A stretch of DNA of 64,000 nt. Origin: Shewanella eurypsychrophilus (GTDB lineage: Bacteria > Pseudomonadota > Gammaproteobacteria > Enterobacterales > Shewanellaceae). Below, piece after piece: positions 1 to 10,704 of this stretch (its first letter is position 1; every line of letters begins with the position of its first letter). The notes under the pieces were generated by a model that did not search any database, was not told where the DNA came from, and saw only the letters and a program-made list of their open reading frames with translations. The DNA lies in NCBI RefSeq assembly GCF_007004545.3, contig NZ_CP045503.2, positions 4,000,102 to 4,064,101 on the forward strand. Direction: 5' to 3'. The position numbers and the translations under genes are program-made.

Positions 1-14
1 ACCATCTGTTGCAT
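1..14 (-). CDS. ispC: 5' end of 1-deoxy-D-xylulose 5-phosphate reductoisomerase (partial)
   Basis: Only the first five codons are in the window: an ATG at 14-12 followed by codons reading M-Q-Q-M-V, five bases after the cdsA stop. IspC (Dxr) makes methylerythritol phosphate in the MEP isoprenoid pathway. It normally follows cdsA in gammaproteobacteria, and its N-terminus is typically a short run leading into a GATGSIG nucleotide-binding motif. The identity rests on gene order and those few residues only. Confidence 0.5.
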
Positions 15-18
15 CAAA

Positions 19-876
19 TTACATCCAAAATGCGATATAGATAAGTGTAAATACAGGTAAAGCAGCTGTTAGGCTGTCTATTCTATCGAGTATGCCACCG
101 TGTCCCGGCAAGATAGTACCTGAATCTTTAATTTCGGCCACTCGTTTGAACATACTCTCGGATAGATCTCCAACAGCAGAGACGATGGCGACAAAGAGTG
201 TCACACAGATAACTAAACCTAGCTCTTGTTCAGGTGAAAAAGTCATCACACCAAAGACAATAATCATGCTTGTGAGCAAGCCGCCGACTAATCCTTCAAT
301 CGTTTTAGCTGGGCTCACATTCGGCATTAACTTAGTTCGCCCAAGGGCTTTACCAGCAAAGTAAGCACCACTATCTGTCGCCCATACCACCAGCATAACC
401 AAAAAGACCAATGTGCCGCCATAGTAAGGTTCGACACTGGAACTCAAGCCTTTCAGCGCTATCAAAGCAGCAAAGCACGGAATAAGAGTGAGTTGGCCAA
501 ACATAGACTTGAACATATGACTATTTTGCCAAAGAGTAGCGCTTTTCGGAAATGAAATAACTAATAGAAATGAAATTGCCCACCACAGCGCACCAATTAA
601 GATGATAGACAGAATGACGGGGTGAAGATGGCCTTTAAACCAAAGCTCATCACTCGGCACAAATAGATTCAGTGCGATGAGCAAAACACCTATGGTGATA
701 GTGAAGCTCCACTGCGTCATTTGACAACGCTTATCGATTATTTGTCCCCACTCCTTGGCTGCGATCAGGAATACCGGAACAAGTGCCCAGGCAAAATATC
801 CTGTAGGAAGCAAAAACACAGCTCCCAAAACCAAGGGGATTAACCAAATTGCTGTTATTATTCGTTGTTTTAGCAA
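19..876 (-). CDS. cdsA: phosphatidate cytidylyltransferase
   Basis: Makes CDP-diacylglycerol from phosphatidic acid and CTP, the entry to all phospholipid synthesis, at the inner membrane. The 285-residue product is almost entirely hydrophobic helices. It carries the CdsA signature near the C-terminus (SVGDLSESMFKR, then KDSGTILPGHGGILDRIDS), with the acidic and HGG residues of the active site. The start is a TTG at 876 with AGAGGGA about 8 bases upstream; no ATG fits better. It lies 21 bases after uppS in the rpsB-tsf-pyrH-frr-uppS-cdsA-ispC order and is probably cotranscribed. Confidence 0.97.
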   Translation of the reverse strand: MLKQRIITAIWLIPLVLGAVFLLPTGYFAWALVPVFLIAAKEWGQIIDKRCQMTQWSFTITIGVLLIALNLFVPSDELWFKGHLHPVILSIILIGALWWAISFLLVISFPKSATLWQNSHMFKSMFGQLTLIPCFAALIALKGLSSSVEPYYGGTLVFLVMLVVWATDSGAYFAGKALGRTKLMPNVSPAKTIEGLVGGLLTSMIIVFGVMTFSPEQELGLVICVTLFVAIVSAVGDLSESMFKRVAEIKDSGTILPGHGGILDRIDSLTAALPVFTLIYIAFWM

Positions 877-897
877 AAAAATATCCCTCTAAATTTA

Positions 898-1689
898 TTA
901 CTCAGACTGCATTGATTCTATCTGGCAGCCTGTCAGACCAAATCGTCTCTGACGAGACGCGAACGTGGCCACTGCATGCTTGAACGCATGCTCATCAAAA
1001 TCAGGCCATAATGTATCGGTAAAAACAAGCTCAGCATAAGCAGCTTGCCATAAAACGAAGTTACTAATTCTGTAATCTCCGCCTGTACGTATCATTAAAT
1101 CAACTTCGGCTTGATTTTGCATGCTTAAATGCGCACTTAATGCCTTTTCAGTGAACTGACTGCTGGTCATTTCACCAGTTTCAACTTTTTTGGCTAATGC
1201 TTGTGCTGCTTGCATGATGTCCCAACGACCACCATAGTTCGCTGCAACATTTAAAATCATCCCGGTATTGTCTGCTGTTTTGGTTTGAGCGGCAGCGATC
1301 TGTTTCTGTAAACGAGCCGAGAATCGACTGATATCGCCAATAATGTTGAGCTTAACGCCGTTTTTATGTAGTAACTTGATTTCACGTTGCAGCACAGTGA
1401 AAAACAGTTCCATCAGCAAGGTGACCTCTTTATCAGGTCTGCGCCAGTTTTCACTCGAAAAAGCGAACAAAGTAAGCGACTCTATCCCCATCTCTCTGGC
1501 AGTGCTCACTGCACGTCGAACCGTTTTAACTCCCGCCTTATGCCCCATGACTCGAGGTTTCCCTTGAGCCTGTGCCCAACGCCCATTGCCATCCATAATA
1601 ATAGCTACGTGCTTTGGTGTAGACTGTTTAACAAGCTCAGCGATCTCTTCAGAGGAGAATTCAGAGCTAGACTGGGAATCGATCGACAT
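898..1689 (-). CDS. uppS: undecaprenyl diphosphate synthase (cis-prenyltransferase)
   Basis: Condenses isopentenyl diphosphates onto farnesyl diphosphate to give the C55 lipid carrier used for peptidoglycan and O-antigen assembly. The 263-residue length fits the family. The first conserved region [11 protein letters not shown] holds the catalytic Asp. Further family motifs are [11 protein letters not shown] and, toward the C-terminus, [15 protein letters not shown] with the conserved Arg. The N-terminal 25 residues are a Ser/Glu-rich extension. A strong hairpin at 1713-1742 separates it from frr, so some transcription may stop before it. Confidence 0.98.
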   Translation of the reverse strand: MSIDSQSSSEFSSEEIAELVKQSTPKHVAIIMDGNGRWAQAQGKPRVMGHKAGVKTVRRAVSTAREMGIESLTLFAFSSENWRRPDKEVTLLMELFFTVLQREIKLLHKNGVKLNIIGDISRFSARLQKQIAAAQTKTADNTGMILNVAANYGGRWDIMQAAQALAKKVETGEMTSSQFTEKALSAHLSMQNQAEVDLMIRTGGDYRISNFVLWQAAYAELVFTDTLWPDFDEHAFKHAVATFASRQRRFGLTGCQIESMQSE

Positions 1690-1712
1690 CTAATACAACC
1701 CTTAAAATAACA

Positions 1713-1742
1713 AACGCCGTGTAGTATACCGCTACACGGCGT
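1713..1742 (-). terminator. hairpin between frr and uppS
   Basis: Perfect 11-bp stem (ACGCCGTGTAG paired with CTACACGGCGT) with a short loop. Read on the minus strand it is followed by a T-rich tail (TTTGTTATTTT). It sits just after the frr stop and before uppS, so it is a terminator or attenuator inside the operon. Confidence 0.75.
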
Positions 1743-1768
1743 CTGAACTCTAGTTTCTTCGCTCTAGA

Positions 1769-2326
1769 TTAGACTTCCATCAACTCTGCTTCTTTTGCAG
1801 ACAAGATCTCGTCAATATGCTTAATTTGAGCATCGGTAATTTTTTGAATTTCATCTTCAGTGCGGTGTACATCATCGGTTGTACACTCTTTGTCTTTCTC
1901 TAAATCTTTAACATCTGAATTTGCATCACGACGTACGTTACGTACCGCAATACGGCCATTCTCAGCTTCAGCACGTACAACCTTGATAAGGTCTTTACGA
2001 CGTTGCTCTGTCAGAGCTGGAAGTGGAATGCGAATAACGGCACCTGCAGACATAGGGTTCAAACCTAGATCTGAACTCATAATTGCTTTTTCAATCGCTT
2101 GAATCATAGAGCTATCAAAAACAGAAATTGCCAATGTACGAGCATCTTCGATTGTCACGTTACCCACTTGCTTAAGGGGTGTCATTGAACCGTAGTAAGA
2201 AACCTTAATTGAGTCTAAAAGACTTGGATGTGCGCGGCCTGTACGAACTTTAGCCATTTGTGTTTTAGTGGCTTCTACACATTTAGCCATACGTGTTTGA
2301 GCATCTGATTTAATTTCGTTTATCAC
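1769..2326 (-). CDS. frr: ribosome recycling factor
   Basis: Splits post-termination ribosomes together with EF-G. The 185-residue product is the normal RRF length and has the expected N-terminus, the [12 protein letters not shown] motif near residue 27 and the [21 protein letters not shown] region of the helical domain. The start is a GTG at 2326 preceded by AAAGGA. It follows pyrH in the conserved translation operon. Confidence 0.98.
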   Translation of the reverse strand: MINEIKSDAQTRMAKCVEATKTQMAKVRTGRAHPSLLDSIKVSYYGSMTPLKQVGNVTIEDARTLAISVFDSSMIQAIEKAIMSSDLGLNPMSAGAVIRIPLPALTEQRRKDLIKVVRAEAENGRIAVRNVRRDANSDVKDLEKDKECTTDDVHRTEDEIQKITDAQIKHIDEILSAKEAELMEV

Positions 2327-2413
2327 GTTAAATATCCTTTAAATGAGTCACTAAATTCTTATTCATAGGTACATCCAGTCAAAGTTATAGTTTGACTAGA
2401 AGCTACAACATCG

Positions 2414-3154
2414 TTATTGGACTGATTGCGCAGATTTAATCATAGTGCCTTCTTTCTCACCCATAATGACTCTACGAAGGGCGCCGGGCTTATTCATGTT
2501 AAATACTAATATTGGCATATTGTGATCTCTGGCCATGGTAAATGCAGCAAGATCCATCACTTTTAATTCTTTTTCAAGAATTTCATCGTAACCCATTTCA
2601 TCATATTTTACTGCATCAGGGTTCTTAACTGGGTCATCAGAATAAACACCGTCAACTTTAGTCCCTTTAATAACGACTTCAGCTTCAATCTCAATTCCAC
2701 GTAAGCACGCAGCAGAGTCAGTCGTACAGAAAGGATTACCTGTTCCTGCAGCAAAAATAACAACACGTCCCGACTTTAGCAAGCTAATCGCTTCAGCCCA
2801 ATTGTAGTCATCACACACACCTTTAAGTGGGATAGCTGACATCAATCTTGCATTCACATATGCGCGGTGCAAAGCATCACGCATGGCTAAGCCATTCATC
2901 ACTGTTGCAAGCATTCCCATATGATCGCCAACAACGCGGTTCATGCCAGCTTGTGCTAGACCTTCTCCACGAAATAAGTTACCACCACCAATAACTACAC
3001 CTACCTGAAGACCAAGCTCAACCAGTTCTTTTATCTCCTGAGCCATACGATCTAATACTTTAGGATCGATACCAAAGCCTTCATCGCCCATTAGGGCTTC
3101 ACCGCTAAGCTTAAGAAGAATACGTCGAAATGCAGGTTTAGGATTCGTGCTCAT
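2414..3154 (-). CDS. pyrH: UMP kinase
   Basis: Phosphorylates UMP to UDP in the cytoplasm. The 246-residue product belongs to the amino acid kinase fold. It has an N-terminal KLSGEALMG phosphate-binding segment, [12 protein letters not shown], and [17 protein letters not shown] in the C-terminal half, all hallmarks of bacterial PyrH. It lies between tsf and frr as in E. coli. The start ATG has AGGA upstream. Confidence 0.98.
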   Translation of the reverse strand: MSTNPKPAFRRILLKLSGEALMGDEGFGIDPKVLDRMAQEIKELVELGLQVGVVIGGGNLFRGEGLAQAGMNRVVGDHMGMLATVMNGLAMRDALHRAYVNARLMSAIPLKGVCDDYNWAEAISLLKSGRVVIFAAGTGNPFCTTDSAACLRGIEIEAEVVIKGTKVDGVYSDDPVKNPDAVKYDEMGYDEILEKELKVMDLAAFTMARDHNMPILVFNMNKPGALRRVIMGEKEGTMIKSAQSVQ

Positions 3155-3198
3155 TTTTTATAGTCCTGATTTTTTGCCGATAGGTAAAATAATACAAT

Positions 3199-3224
3199 AA
3201 GACCGCAGCAAGTGCCGCGGTCTT
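3199..3224 (-). terminator. hairpin downstream of tsf
   Basis: Stem AAGACCGC paired with GCGGTCTT around a roughly 10-base loop. On the minus strand it is followed by an A/T-rich tail. It lies between the tsf stop and pyrH and may reduce read-through from the translation-factor genes. Confidence 0.6.
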
Positions 3225-3245
3225 AGGAGTGCTTACAAAAGGAGA

Positions 3246-4094
3246 TTAAGCCTTAGTAGCAGCGATTTGTGCAGCTACTTCAGCAGCAAAATCTTCTTCT
3301 TTCTTCGCGATACCTTCGCCAACTTCTAAACGAACGAAATTTGAAACTGTAGCGTTTTTCTCTTTAAGAATTGCACCAACAGTTTTCTTAGGTTCCATGA
3401 TATAAGCTTGACCAGTAAGAGAGATCTCACCAGTGAACTTCTTCATACGACCGAAAACCATTTTCTCAGCAATCTCTGCAGGCTTGCCTTCGTTCATCGC
3501 GATTTCGATCTGAAGTGCTTTCTCTTTTTCAACAAGATCAGCAGGAACATCTTCAGGGTTAACGAACTCTGGCTTAGAAGCAGCAACGTGCATTGCAATG
3601 TGCTTTAGTGTTTCTTCGTCAGCTTCACCGGCAACAACAACACCGATTCGCTCACCGTGACGGTAAGAAGAAAGATTTGCACCATCGATGTACTCAACGC
3701 GACGAACGTTGATGTTTTCACCGATTTTAGTGACTAAAGCAACACGAGTCTCTTCGAACTGAGCTTTCAGATCTTCGATAGTCACTTTTGAAGCTGAAGC
3801 AACTTCTAGTACTGAGTTAGCAAATGCTAGGAAGTTAGCGTCTTTTGCTACGAAGTCAGTTTGACAGTTAACTTCTAATAGAGCAGCGAAACCTTCGCCA
3901 TTCTTAATAAGAATTGTGCCTTCAGCAGCGATGTTACCTGCTTTCTTAGCAGCCTTTGCAGCACCACTCTTACGCATGCTATCAATCGCAAGCTCGATGT
4001 CACCATCAGTTTCAGTCAATGCTTTCTTACAATCCATCATGCCAGCGCCAGTGCGGTCACGAAGTTCTTTAACTTGGGCAGCAGTAATTGCCAT
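3246..4094 (-). CDS. tsf: translation elongation factor Ts
   Basis: Guanine nucleotide exchange factor for EF-Tu. The 282-residue product shows the N-terminal UBA-like domain ([19 protein letters not shown]) and the TDFVAKD segment at about residue 80 that contacts EF-Tu. The length matches the family. The start ATG is preceded by GAGGA. It follows rpsB with a hairpin between them. Confidence 0.99.
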   Translation of the reverse strand: MAITAAQVKELRDRTGAGMMDCKKALTETDGDIELAIDSMRKSGAAKAAKKAGNIAAEGTILIKNGEGFAALLEVNCQTDFVAKDANFLAFANSVLEVASASKVTIEDLKAQFEETRVALVTKIGENINVRRVEYIDGANLSSYRHGERIGVVVAGEADEETLKHIAMHVAASKPEFVNPEDVPADLVEKEKALQIEIAMNEGKPAEIAEKMVFGRMKKFTGEISLTGQAYIMEPKKTVGAILKEKNATVSNFVRLEVGEGIAKKEEDFAAEVAAQIAATKA

Positions 4095-4136
4095 TGTTAA
4101 ATCCTCTACAGATAAGTCTAAAATTCAATTGATATA

Positions 4137-4180
4137 AAACAGGGGCAGTTACCACCTAAGGTGAAAAGCGCCCCTGTTTT
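4137..4180 (-). terminator. attenuator-like hairpin between rpsB and tsf
   Basis: AAACAGGGGC and GCCCCTGTTTT form a strong outer stem. A second small palindrome (CACCTAAGGTG) lies in the loop. On the minus strand the stem ends in TTTTAT. It sits in the 136-base rpsB-tsf gap and is probably a partial terminator that sets the S2:EF-Ts ratio. Confidence 0.65.
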
Positions 4181-4230
4181 CCTATCATGTCGCTTAGTTA
4201 ATTTTGGAGATGCCTTAGCATCAAGCCAAA

Positions 4231-4959
4231 TTACTCAGCTTCTACGAAACCGTCTTGCTCAGCTTGTACTGCAAGATCTTGACCACGGCCAGCTTTAGCG
4301 GCAGCAGCAACAGACTCAGTGTACAAACGGATAGAACGCATAGCATCATCATTACCTGGAATGATGTAGTTGATACCGTCTGGTGAAGAGTTAGTATCAA
4401 CAACAGCTACAACTGGAATGCCTAAGTTGTTAGCTTCTTTAACAGCGATATGCTCATGGTCAGCACCGATAACGAAGATAACGTCAGGTAGGCCGCCCAT
4501 GTTCTTGATACCACCAAGAGACTTTTCTAGCTTTTCAAGCTCACGAGTACGCATAAGCGCTTCTTTCTTAGTAAGCTTGTCGAAAGTACCGTCAATTGAC
4601 TGGCTTTCAAGGTCTTTAAGACGCTTGATTGATTGACGAACTGTTTTCCAGTTAGTCAACATGCCGCCTAACCAGCGGTGATCAACATAGTACTGGTCAC
4701 AAGAAATAGCAGATTCCTTGATAGCTTCGCTTGCAGCACGCTTAGTACCAACAAAAAGAACTTTACCTTTCTTTGATGCAACGTTGCTGATGAAAGCAAG
4801 TGCTTCATTGAACATAGGCACAGTATGCTCTAGGTTGATGATGTGAACACCATTACGAGCGCCGAAGATGAAAGGCTTCATCTTTGGGTTCCAGTAACGA
4901 GTCTGGTGACCGAAGTGAACACCGGCTTTAAGCATGTCGCGCATTGAAACTGTAGTCAT
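4231..4959 (-). CDS. rpsB: 30S ribosomal protein S2
   Basis: Small-subunit ribosomal protein. The 242-residue product begins with the typical [20 protein letters not shown], has [13 protein letters not shown] near residue 95, and has the [19 protein letters not shown] segment near residue 190, all S2 hallmarks. The start ATG follows AAGG. It is the first gene of the minus-strand translation operon and is likely autoregulated through its leader. Confidence 0.99.
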   Translation of the reverse strand: MTTVSMRDMLKAGVHFGHQTRYWNPKMKPFIFGARNGVHIINLEHTVPMFNEALAFISNVASKKGKVLFVGTKRAASEAIKESAISCDQYYVDHRWLGGMLTNWKTVRQSIKRLKDLESQSIDGTFDKLTKKEALMRTRELEKLEKSLGGIKNMGGLPDVIFVIGADHEHIAVKEANNLGIPVVAVVDTNSSPDGINYIIPGNDDAMRSIRLYTESVAAAAKAGRGQDLAVQAEQDGFVEAE

Positions 4960-5298
4960 TTTATTACCTTAATAATTAGGGGTTAGACCTCCACGTATCC
5001 CATATCTCCGACCTAAACAGGCACCCCGGAGAATGTGACGACACGTGTGTGATTTAGTATTTTAAAAATTGCCATGTATAATGGCCGTCATCTAAACTCG
5101 GAATCCATTTTATTTTACAAAACGCTCTATCATCTCGATAATAAAGTGTACCTTCGTAAAATCTAAGGACTCCATAGAGTCAAACATAACGGCGCGCTTT
5201 ATACCATATTGCAGCCTAGAACACAAATTTTGCAGTGATTTACTGTTGTAAGATTTATGTTGAATTCCTCATAAAATGAGACACGAGAGATAGCCTAA
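4960..5298. promoter_or_regulatory. divergent rpsB/map intergenic region with probable S2 leader
   Basis: A 339-base gap between divergent rpsB and map. The rpsB-proximal 100 bases hold a GC-richer block (positions 5020-5050, including CACCCCGGAGAATGTGACGA) in an otherwise AT-rich gap. In this order gammaproteobacteria carry a structured S2 autoregulatory leader (t44-type, Rfam family from memory), so this block is a good candidate. A TATAAT at 5077-5082 on the plus strand lacks a convincing -35 box. No ORF is present. Confidence 0.45.
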
Positions 5299-6096
5299 AT
5301 GAGTATAGTGATAAAGACAGCTGAAGAGATTGAAAAGATGCGCGCCGCAGGCAAGCTAGCAGCTGAAGTGTTAGCAATGGTAGCTCCACACGTTAAATCA
5401 GGGGTTACGACTAATCAACTGAATGATATCTGCGCTAAGTTTACCGAAGAGCAAGGCGCTACCTCAGCTCCTCTCGATTATCACGGTTTTCCTAAGTCCA
5501 TTTGTACATCAATTAATGAAGTCATCTGCCACGGGATCCCAAGTGACCGTGCACTAAAGGACGGCGACGTTATCAATATCGATATTACCGTGATTAAAGA
5601 TGGATTCCATGGTGATACCTCAAAAATGTTTCTTGTCGGCGATGTTAGCGCCAAAGATATGCGCCTTTGCCGTATCGCTCAAGAAAGCTTATATGCCAGC
5701 ATCCGCAAAGTGCGACCAGGCATGAAACTCGGCGAGATTGGCACTATTGTTGAAAAATTTATCAAGACCAAGAAAACCGGCCTTGAAAAGTACAGCATTG
5801 TTAAAGATTACTGTGGCCACGGTATCGGCGCTGGTTTTCATGAAGAGCCTCAAGTCATGCATTACAAAAACAGTGACAAAACCGTCTTGCGTCCAGGTAT
5901 GTGCTTTACCATCGAGCCAATGATCAATGCGGGCCGACACACCTGTATTTTAGATCAACAAGATAACTGGACAGTCACGACTTCAGATGGTAAAAAATCG
6001 GCACAGTGGGAGCATACTTTACTTGTCACTCAAACTGGCGTTGAAGTACTTACTCTTCGTGCTGAAGAAGACTTCCCAAGAAAGATCAATCACTAA
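5299..6096 (+). CDS. map: methionine aminopeptidase, type I
   Basis: Removes initiator methionine from nascent proteins. The 265-residue length is typical. The metal ligands are visible in NIDITVIKDGFHGDTSKMF (two Asp), CGHGIGAGFHEEP (His), TIEPMIN (Glu) and QWEHTLLVT (Glu). It is divergent from rpsB, as in E. coli, and is followed about 105 bases later by glnD. A GAGAG sequence precedes the ATG. Confidence 0.98.
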   Translation: MSIVIKTAEEIEKMRAAGKLAAEVLAMVAPHVKSGVTTNQLNDICAKFTEEQGATSAPLDYHGFPKSICTSINEVICHGIPSDRALKDGDVINIDITVIKDGFHGDTSKMFLVGDVSAKDMRLCRIAQESLYASIRKVRPGMKLGEIGTIVEKFIKTKKTGLEKYSIVKDYCGHGIGAGFHEEPQVMHYKNSDKTVLRPGMCFTIEPMINAGRHTCILDQQDNWTVTTSDGKKSAQWEHTLLVTQTGVEVLTLRAEEDFPRKINH

Positions 6097-6202
6097 ACGA
6101 GTCGTATTCATCTAATTCCCTTGTTTAGTCACTGAGTTCTGCGGGATAAGACATAAACCAATTTACACCAGTAAATTGGTTTAATTTTGTTAAAGGAACA
6201 CC

Positions 6203-8776
6203 ATGCCCACAGAATCTGCCCAACTCGCTAAAGCTTCACTGCTCGCTCAAAATCACGATCTACTAGCACGATTTCGTCAAGAAAGTTCAATTAAACATCT
6301 GGTTTCCCAACGCTGTCAATTTGTAGATAAACTCCTTATTCAGCAATGGAAAAATCATAATTTGGACAATTTTTCTATCGCGTTAATTGCGGTAGGTGGC
6401 TACGGCAGAGGCGAGTTGCACCCACAATCCGATGTCGACCTATTATTTCTAAGTGGTTCGGAGCTGTGCCAATCTGCTGAGAAAGCATTAAGTGAATATA
6501 TTGCTTTTCTTTGGGATGCGGGGTTAGAAGTCGGACACAGTGTTCGTAGTATTGATGAAACCATCAGTCAGGGCAAAAATGATGTCACCATTGCGACAAA
6601 TTTGCTTGAGTCACGTTTATTATGCGGTCCGAGTGAGCTCTACCAATCTCTGTACCATTCAATAAGAAAAGATGACTTTTGGCCACCAAACAAATTTTAT
6701 CTTGCTAAACGAGACGAGCAGCTTGCTCGCCACGCAAAAGCCAACGCCTTTGATCTCGAGCCCAATATCAAGACCTGCCCAGGTGGTTTAAGGGACATAC
6801 ACACTGTCGCTTGGGTCGCTATGCGCTATTTTGATGCTTCAAAGGCTGAAGATCTTGTTCAGCATGGCTTTCTTGAACCCGATGAACTCGAGGAGCTATT
6901 AGAGTGTCAGTCATTCCTTTGGGAGTTGAGGTTTGTTTTACATCTAATTTCGGGCCGAGATGAAAACCGCTTACTCTTCGACGTTCAACGTCAAGTCGCC
7001 GATATTATGGGATATGAAGATTCGACTCAACTGGGCGTTGAGCAGATGATGAAGCGTTATTATCGTACTGTCAGACGCGTAATGGAGCTCAATCAAATGC
7101 TGTTACAGCATTTTAAGCGAGCAACCTTGGGTCACACTAAGGCCTTAGCCATTGCTCCTATCAGTTCAGATTACCAACTACGCGGTACATATATTGAATG
7201 CTTAGCGGCAAACATGTTCGATAAGCCGGTAGAGATCATGAATCTCTTCTTTCTCGTCGCTAAAAATTCCAATATTAAAGGTATTTATGCGCCCACGTTA
7301 AGGAGTTTACGAAAAGCAAGGCGTTCACTCACTCAACCATTGATGGCAGAAGAAAACTGCCGAATTGTATTCCAGCAAATACTCCGTCACCCAAGAGGGA
7401 TCGCCGCCCTCTCACTAATGCATAGGCATGGTGTATTATCGGCTTATTTACCCGCATGGAGAGATATTGAAGGACAGATGCAGTTCGATCTTTTTCATGC
7501 TTATACTGTCGATGAGCATACCCATAGGTTACTGCTCAATATTGAACGTTTCTCACAACCAGAGCAAAAAGATGAATTTCCACTTGGCTCTGTGCTGATC
7601 AATCAACTGCCTAAAAAAGGGCTATTAGTGTTAGCAGCCATCTTCCATGATATCGCTAAAGGGCGAGGTGGCGATCATAGTAAATTAGGTGCCATTGACG
7701 CACTTGAATTTTGTAAAAGTCATGGGCTCAATAATCATGATGGCCGGCTCGTCAGTTGGCTAGTAGAGAACCATTTGGTCATGTCTGTCACAGCACAGCG
7801 GCGTGACATATCAGATCCCGATGTCGTCGCAGAATTTGCAGATAAGGTTCGTGATGCCGTTCACCTTAGTTATCTCTATTGCCTGACGGTTGCAGATATA
7901 TGTGCCACCAATGAAAAAACATGGAACAGCTGGAAAGGCTCCCTACTTCGCGACCTTTATTTCTCAACCCAGCGTGTACTCGCTAGAGGAAAAGAAAAAC
8001 CTATCGATATCCGTGCTCGGGTTCGTGAGCACCAAGCTAAAGCTAAAAAAGAACTCCTGCGCCGAGGAGTAAAAGAAAAAAACTTAGATGCTTTGTGGCA
8101 AAGATTCAAAGCCGATTATTTTTTAAAACATCAGCCTAATCAAATTGCCTGGCACTCAGAGGCCATTCTCAAACATAAGCAAAATGAACCATTAGTCCTT
8201 ATTTCTAAGCATACTATTCGGGGGGGAACTGAGTTATTTGTTTACGGCCCGGATAAACCCAAGTTATTCGCCACTGTTATGGCCGTACTCGACAATAAAA
8301 ATATTAACGTTCATGATGCAAGTGTGATGACTTCAAAAGATAATTATGCGCTAGATTCTTTTGTTATATTAGAGCAAGATGGTAGTCCTGTTTCTCAAAT
8401 AGCCAGAATTCAGGGACTTAAAAAAGCGTTAACTAAGTCCTTGAGCAAAGACACCCCTAAGCTACCAAAATTTAGAAAGATACCTCGTCAGATGAAGCCT
8501 TTCAAAGTGGCTACTCACGTGAGCTTTATTCCATCACGTCGACATGGCACGAGTCTGATGGAGCTCATCACTTTAGATAGCCCAGGTTTATTGGCAAAAA
8601 TCGGTGACACACTTTATCGATGTAATATTAAACTTAAGGCGGCCAAAATCACGACAATAGGTGAGAGAGCTGAGGACTTCTTTATGTTGCAAAATGCCGA
8701 TGGGGAACAGTTAACCGATGAGCAGCAACGTATGCTAAGTGAAAACCTCATTCAAGCACTTAAACAAGCAATGTAA
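6203..8776 (+). CDS. glnD: bifunctional uridylyltransferase/uridylyl-removing enzyme (PII sensor)
   Basis: Senses glutamine and uridylylates or deuridylylates PII proteins, controlling nitrogen assimilation. The 857-residue product has a nucleotidyltransferase domain ([18 protein letters not shown] near residue 65, with the catalytic DxD), an HD phosphohydrolase domain ([17 protein letters not shown] near residue 480), and two C-terminal ACT domains (about residues 680-760 and 785-857). The start ATG is preceded by AAAGGA. The map-glnD-dapD order is the standard gammaproteobacterial one. Confidence 0.98.
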   Translation: MPTESAQLAKASLLAQNHDLLARFRQESSIKHLVSQRCQFVDKLLIQQWKNHNLDNFSIALIAVGGYGRGELHPQSDVDLLFLSGSELCQSAEKALSEYIAFLWDAGLEVGHSVRSIDETISQGKNDVTIATNLLESRLLCGPSELYQSLYHSIRKDDFWPPNKFYLAKRDEQLARHAKANAFDLEPNIKTCPGGLRDIHTVAWVAMRYFDASKAEDLVQHGFLEPDELEELLECQSFLWELRFVLHLISGRDENRLLFDVQRQVADIMGYEDSTQLGVEQMMKRYYRTVRRVMELNQMLLQHFKRATLGHTKALAIAPISSDYQLRGTYIECLAANMFDKPVEIMNLFFLVAKNSNIKGIYAPTLRSLRKARRSLTQPLMAEENCRIVFQQILRHPRGIAALSLMHRHGVLSAYLPAWRDIEGQMQFDLFHAYTVDEHTHRLLLNIERFSQPEQKDEFPLGSVLINQLPKKGLLVLAAIFHDIAKGRGGDHSKLGAIDALEFCKSHGLNNHDGRLVSWLVENHLVMSVTAQRRDISDPDVVAEFADKVRDAVHLSYLYCLTVADICATNEKTWNSWKGSLLRDLYFSTQRVLARGKEKPIDIRARVREHQAKAKKELLRRGVKEKNLDALWQRFKADYFLKHQPNQIAWHSEAILKHKQNEPLVLISKHTIRGGTELFVYGPDKPKLFATVMAVLDNKNINVHDASVMTSKDNYALDSFVILEQDGSPVSQIARIQGLKKALTKSLSKDTPKLPKFRKIPRQMKPFKVATHVSFIPSRRHGTSLMELITLDSPGLLAKIGDTLYRCNIKLKAAKITTIGERAEDFFMLQNADGEQLTDEQQRMLSENLIQALKQAM

Positions 8777-8961
8777 TTTCAGCCTCACATCAGAGAGAAC
8801 TGTTAAGATAGCAATTGGCATTATGCGACAGGTAGTCATATTCCTGTTCAATCTCAGTTATGCCATCTTAACAGTAAATATTTATTCAAGTTTATCGTAT
8901 AATTACACCCTTATTGAGATGGGTAGAACAAACAACAGTCAAATATAATTGGGAGAAGTAA

Positions 8962-9786
8962 ATGGAGGCTTTACGCCAACGCATAGAGGCGGCTTTTGAA
9001 GCTCGCGCAGAGATCAGCCCTAGCACAGTAGATGCAAGTGTTCGTGCAGATGTTGAAAGAGTGATAGGCATGCTCGATAAAGGCGAAGCGAGAGTTGCAG
9101 AGAAGATTGATGGTCAATGGCATGTCCATCAGTGGCTGAAGAAAGCTGTACTACTTTCATTTCGTATTTTCGACAATGGTGTTATCGATGGTGGTGAAAC
9201 CAAATATTTCGATAAAGTCCCCATGAAATTTGCCGATTATGACGAAGCGCGCTTCAAAGAAGAAGCGATCAGAGTTGTTCCACCTGCAACGGTTCGTAAG
9301 GGTTCCTTCATTGGCAAGAACACTGTACTCATGCCTTCGTACGTAAACCTTGGTGCTTATGTTGATGAAGGAACTATGGTCGACACATGGGCAACCGTAG
9401 GTTCTTGTGCTCAAATTGGTAAAAACGTTCACTTGTCAGGTGGTGTAGGTATTGGTGGTGTATTAGAACCATTACAAGCAGGCCCAACGATTATCGAAGA
9501 TAACTGTTTTATTGGCGCACGCTCAGAAGTCGTAGAAGGTGTCATCGTCGAAGAAGGCAGCGTGATCTCTATGGGCGTTTACCTAGGGCAAAGCACGCGT
9601 ATTTATGACCGTGAAACCGGTGAAATCCATTATGGCCGCGTTCCAGCAGGTTCAGTGGTGGTATCAGGGACTCTACCGTCTAAATGTGGCACCTATAACC
9701 TATACGCTGCAATCATAGTAAAAAAAGTTGATGCAAAGACACGCGGTAAAGTCGGTATCAATGAATTGCTAAGAATCGTCGATTAA
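8962..9786 (+). CDS. dapD: 2,3,4,5-tetrahydropyridine-2,6-dicarboxylate N-succinyltransferase
   Basis: Succinylates tetrahydrodipicolinate on the lysine/diaminopimelate pathway. The 274-residue product has left-handed beta-helix hexapeptide repeats from about residue 105 ([20 protein letters not shown], then [15 protein letters not shown]) and the C-terminal [17 protein letters not shown] segment. GGGAG precedes the ATG, and a clear terminator follows at 9818-9846. Confidence 0.98.
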   Translation: MEALRQRIEAAFEARAEISPSTVDASVRADVERVIGMLDKGEARVAEKIDGQWHVHQWLKKAVLLSFRIFDNGVIDGGETKYFDKVPMKFADYDEARFKEEAIRVVPPATVRKGSFIGKNTVLMPSYVNLGAYVDEGTMVDTWATVGSCAQIGKNVHLSGGVGIGGVLEPLQAGPTIIEDNCFIGARSEVVEGVIVEEGSVISMGVYLGQSTRIYDRETGEIHYGRVPAGSVVVSGTLPSKCGTYNLYAAIIVKKVDAKTRGKVGINELLRIVD

Positions 9787-9817
9787 ACCGTCAATTCGAT
9801 AAGGTTAAAACAAGATG

Positions 9818-9846
9818 AAGCTCTCACCAATTGTGGGAGCTTTTTT
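9818..9846 (+). terminator. Rho-independent terminator of dapD
   Basis: AAGCTCTCAC and GTGGGAGCTT form a 10-bp stem (one G-T pair) with a 5-base loop, followed by TTTTTT. It lies about 30 bases after the dapD stop. Confidence 0.9.
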
Positions 9847-10005
9847 ATGCCAACACCTCTTAAAAACACAAATTGTTACTCAGAGAAACACTCTGATCCC
9901 ACCACTACATCTTGATACATTTAACTACGAAAACCACCCTGCAAACCTAGCAGAAACAGTCTTAAATCTAATCAACCCTGAATAAAAAGATGCTAGGAGC
10001 AGCCC

Positions 10006-10350
10006 ATGAAAAAATTTCTAATCATCGCAGCCATTGCACTCAGTCCCATGGCTTTCTCTGTCTCAGCAGCGATGTCGGTTCATATGGAAAACACGCTAGT
10101 CGCCGTGTGTAAAGCCGGAGCCAGCAACAGCCTGTATAAGTTCAGAGATACGATGAAAAGCTACCGTATCAATAAACAAAGAGTCTTCCCTCGTTTAGTC
10201 TGTAATGGCGAAAGTTTTCATCAATTTGCACTAAGCCATAACGCAGATAAGACAGCAAAACGTATTGCTCCCTATATGAGAGGTACTGTGACCATTAAAG
10301 ATATCGCAATGACCTACGGCTCAGATCAAATATTGGCCGTTAACTATTAA
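10006..10350 (+). CDS. DUF3718-family exported small protein, copy 1
   Basis: A 114-residue protein with an N-terminal signal peptide (hydrophobic core after MKKF, cleavage probably after the first SAA near residue 22). Two conserved cysteines lie in VCKAG and LVCNG. It matches the DUF3718 family as I recall it; no function is known. It is clearly paralogous to the gene at 11007-11351 (shared YKF, YxINK-R-FP-LVCNG and RIxP). The two also share upstream bases (TAATCAACCC and GCTAGGAGC just before the ATG), so they probably arose by duplication including the promoter. The product is likely periplasmic. Confidence 0.85.
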   Translation: MKKFLIIAAIALSPMAFSVSAAMSVHMENTLVAVCKAGASNSLYKFRDTMKSYRINKQRVFPRLVCNGESFHQFALSHNADKTAKRIAPYMRGTVTIKDIAMTYGSDQILAVNY

Positions 10351-10375
10351 ACATAGCTACTATATCCTTTCTGTC

Positions 10376-10403
10376 AAAAAGAGCCTTTAATAGGCTCTTT
10401 TTT
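10376..10403 (+). terminator. terminator of DUF3718 copy 1
   Basis: AAAAAGAGCCT and AGGCTCTTTTTT form a strong stem with a 4-base loop and a T tail, 25 bases after the stop codon. Confidence 0.9.
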
Positions 10404-10431
10404 AATTTATACGATAAAAGCAAAATGTAAC

Positions 10432-10704
10432 TAATACCAATTCCATTAAACATATCATCAATTCAGAGCTTTCTCAGGGCTTTAAATTCAAGGCGCATTG
10501 TTGACGAAATGGTTATTCCCTTTTGAGGCAATGCAACACAGAAGTAGAAGCCCTGAGAAGCTCACGAAGTGCGGGTTTAAAAACACTTTAAGCTGCGAAA
10601 GTGGCTTTCGATATAGAATAACTATTAGCTTCAATCCCCTTATCTTGCCTACAGCGTTTTTAACTCCCGCTGAATGGTCACTTATTTAATGGAAATGGTA
10701 TAAT
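10432..10704. mobile_element. MITE-like element with terminal inverted repeats
   Basis: About 272 bp bounded by AATACCAATTCCATTAA on the left (from 10433) and its near-complement TTAATGGAAATGGTATAAT on the right (to 10704). An internal inverted repeat pairs 10468-10484 (AGCTTTCTCAGGGCTT) with 10548-10562 (AAGCCCTGAGAAGCT). The only ORF inside (10498-10689) has no recognisable product. This is the structure of a non-autonomous element; similar palindromic repeats are scattered in Shewanella genomes as I recall. It sits between the duplicated DUF3718 genes. Confidence 0.7.

Noticed and set aside
5077-5082. TATAAT as the map promoter -10 box
   Set aside because: No acceptable -35 box at the right spacing and more than 200 bases from the map start; too weak to call.
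10498-10689. 63-residue ORF on the plus strand
   Set aside because: It lies wholly inside the MITE-like element, has no recognisable protein features, and is best explained by the repeat.
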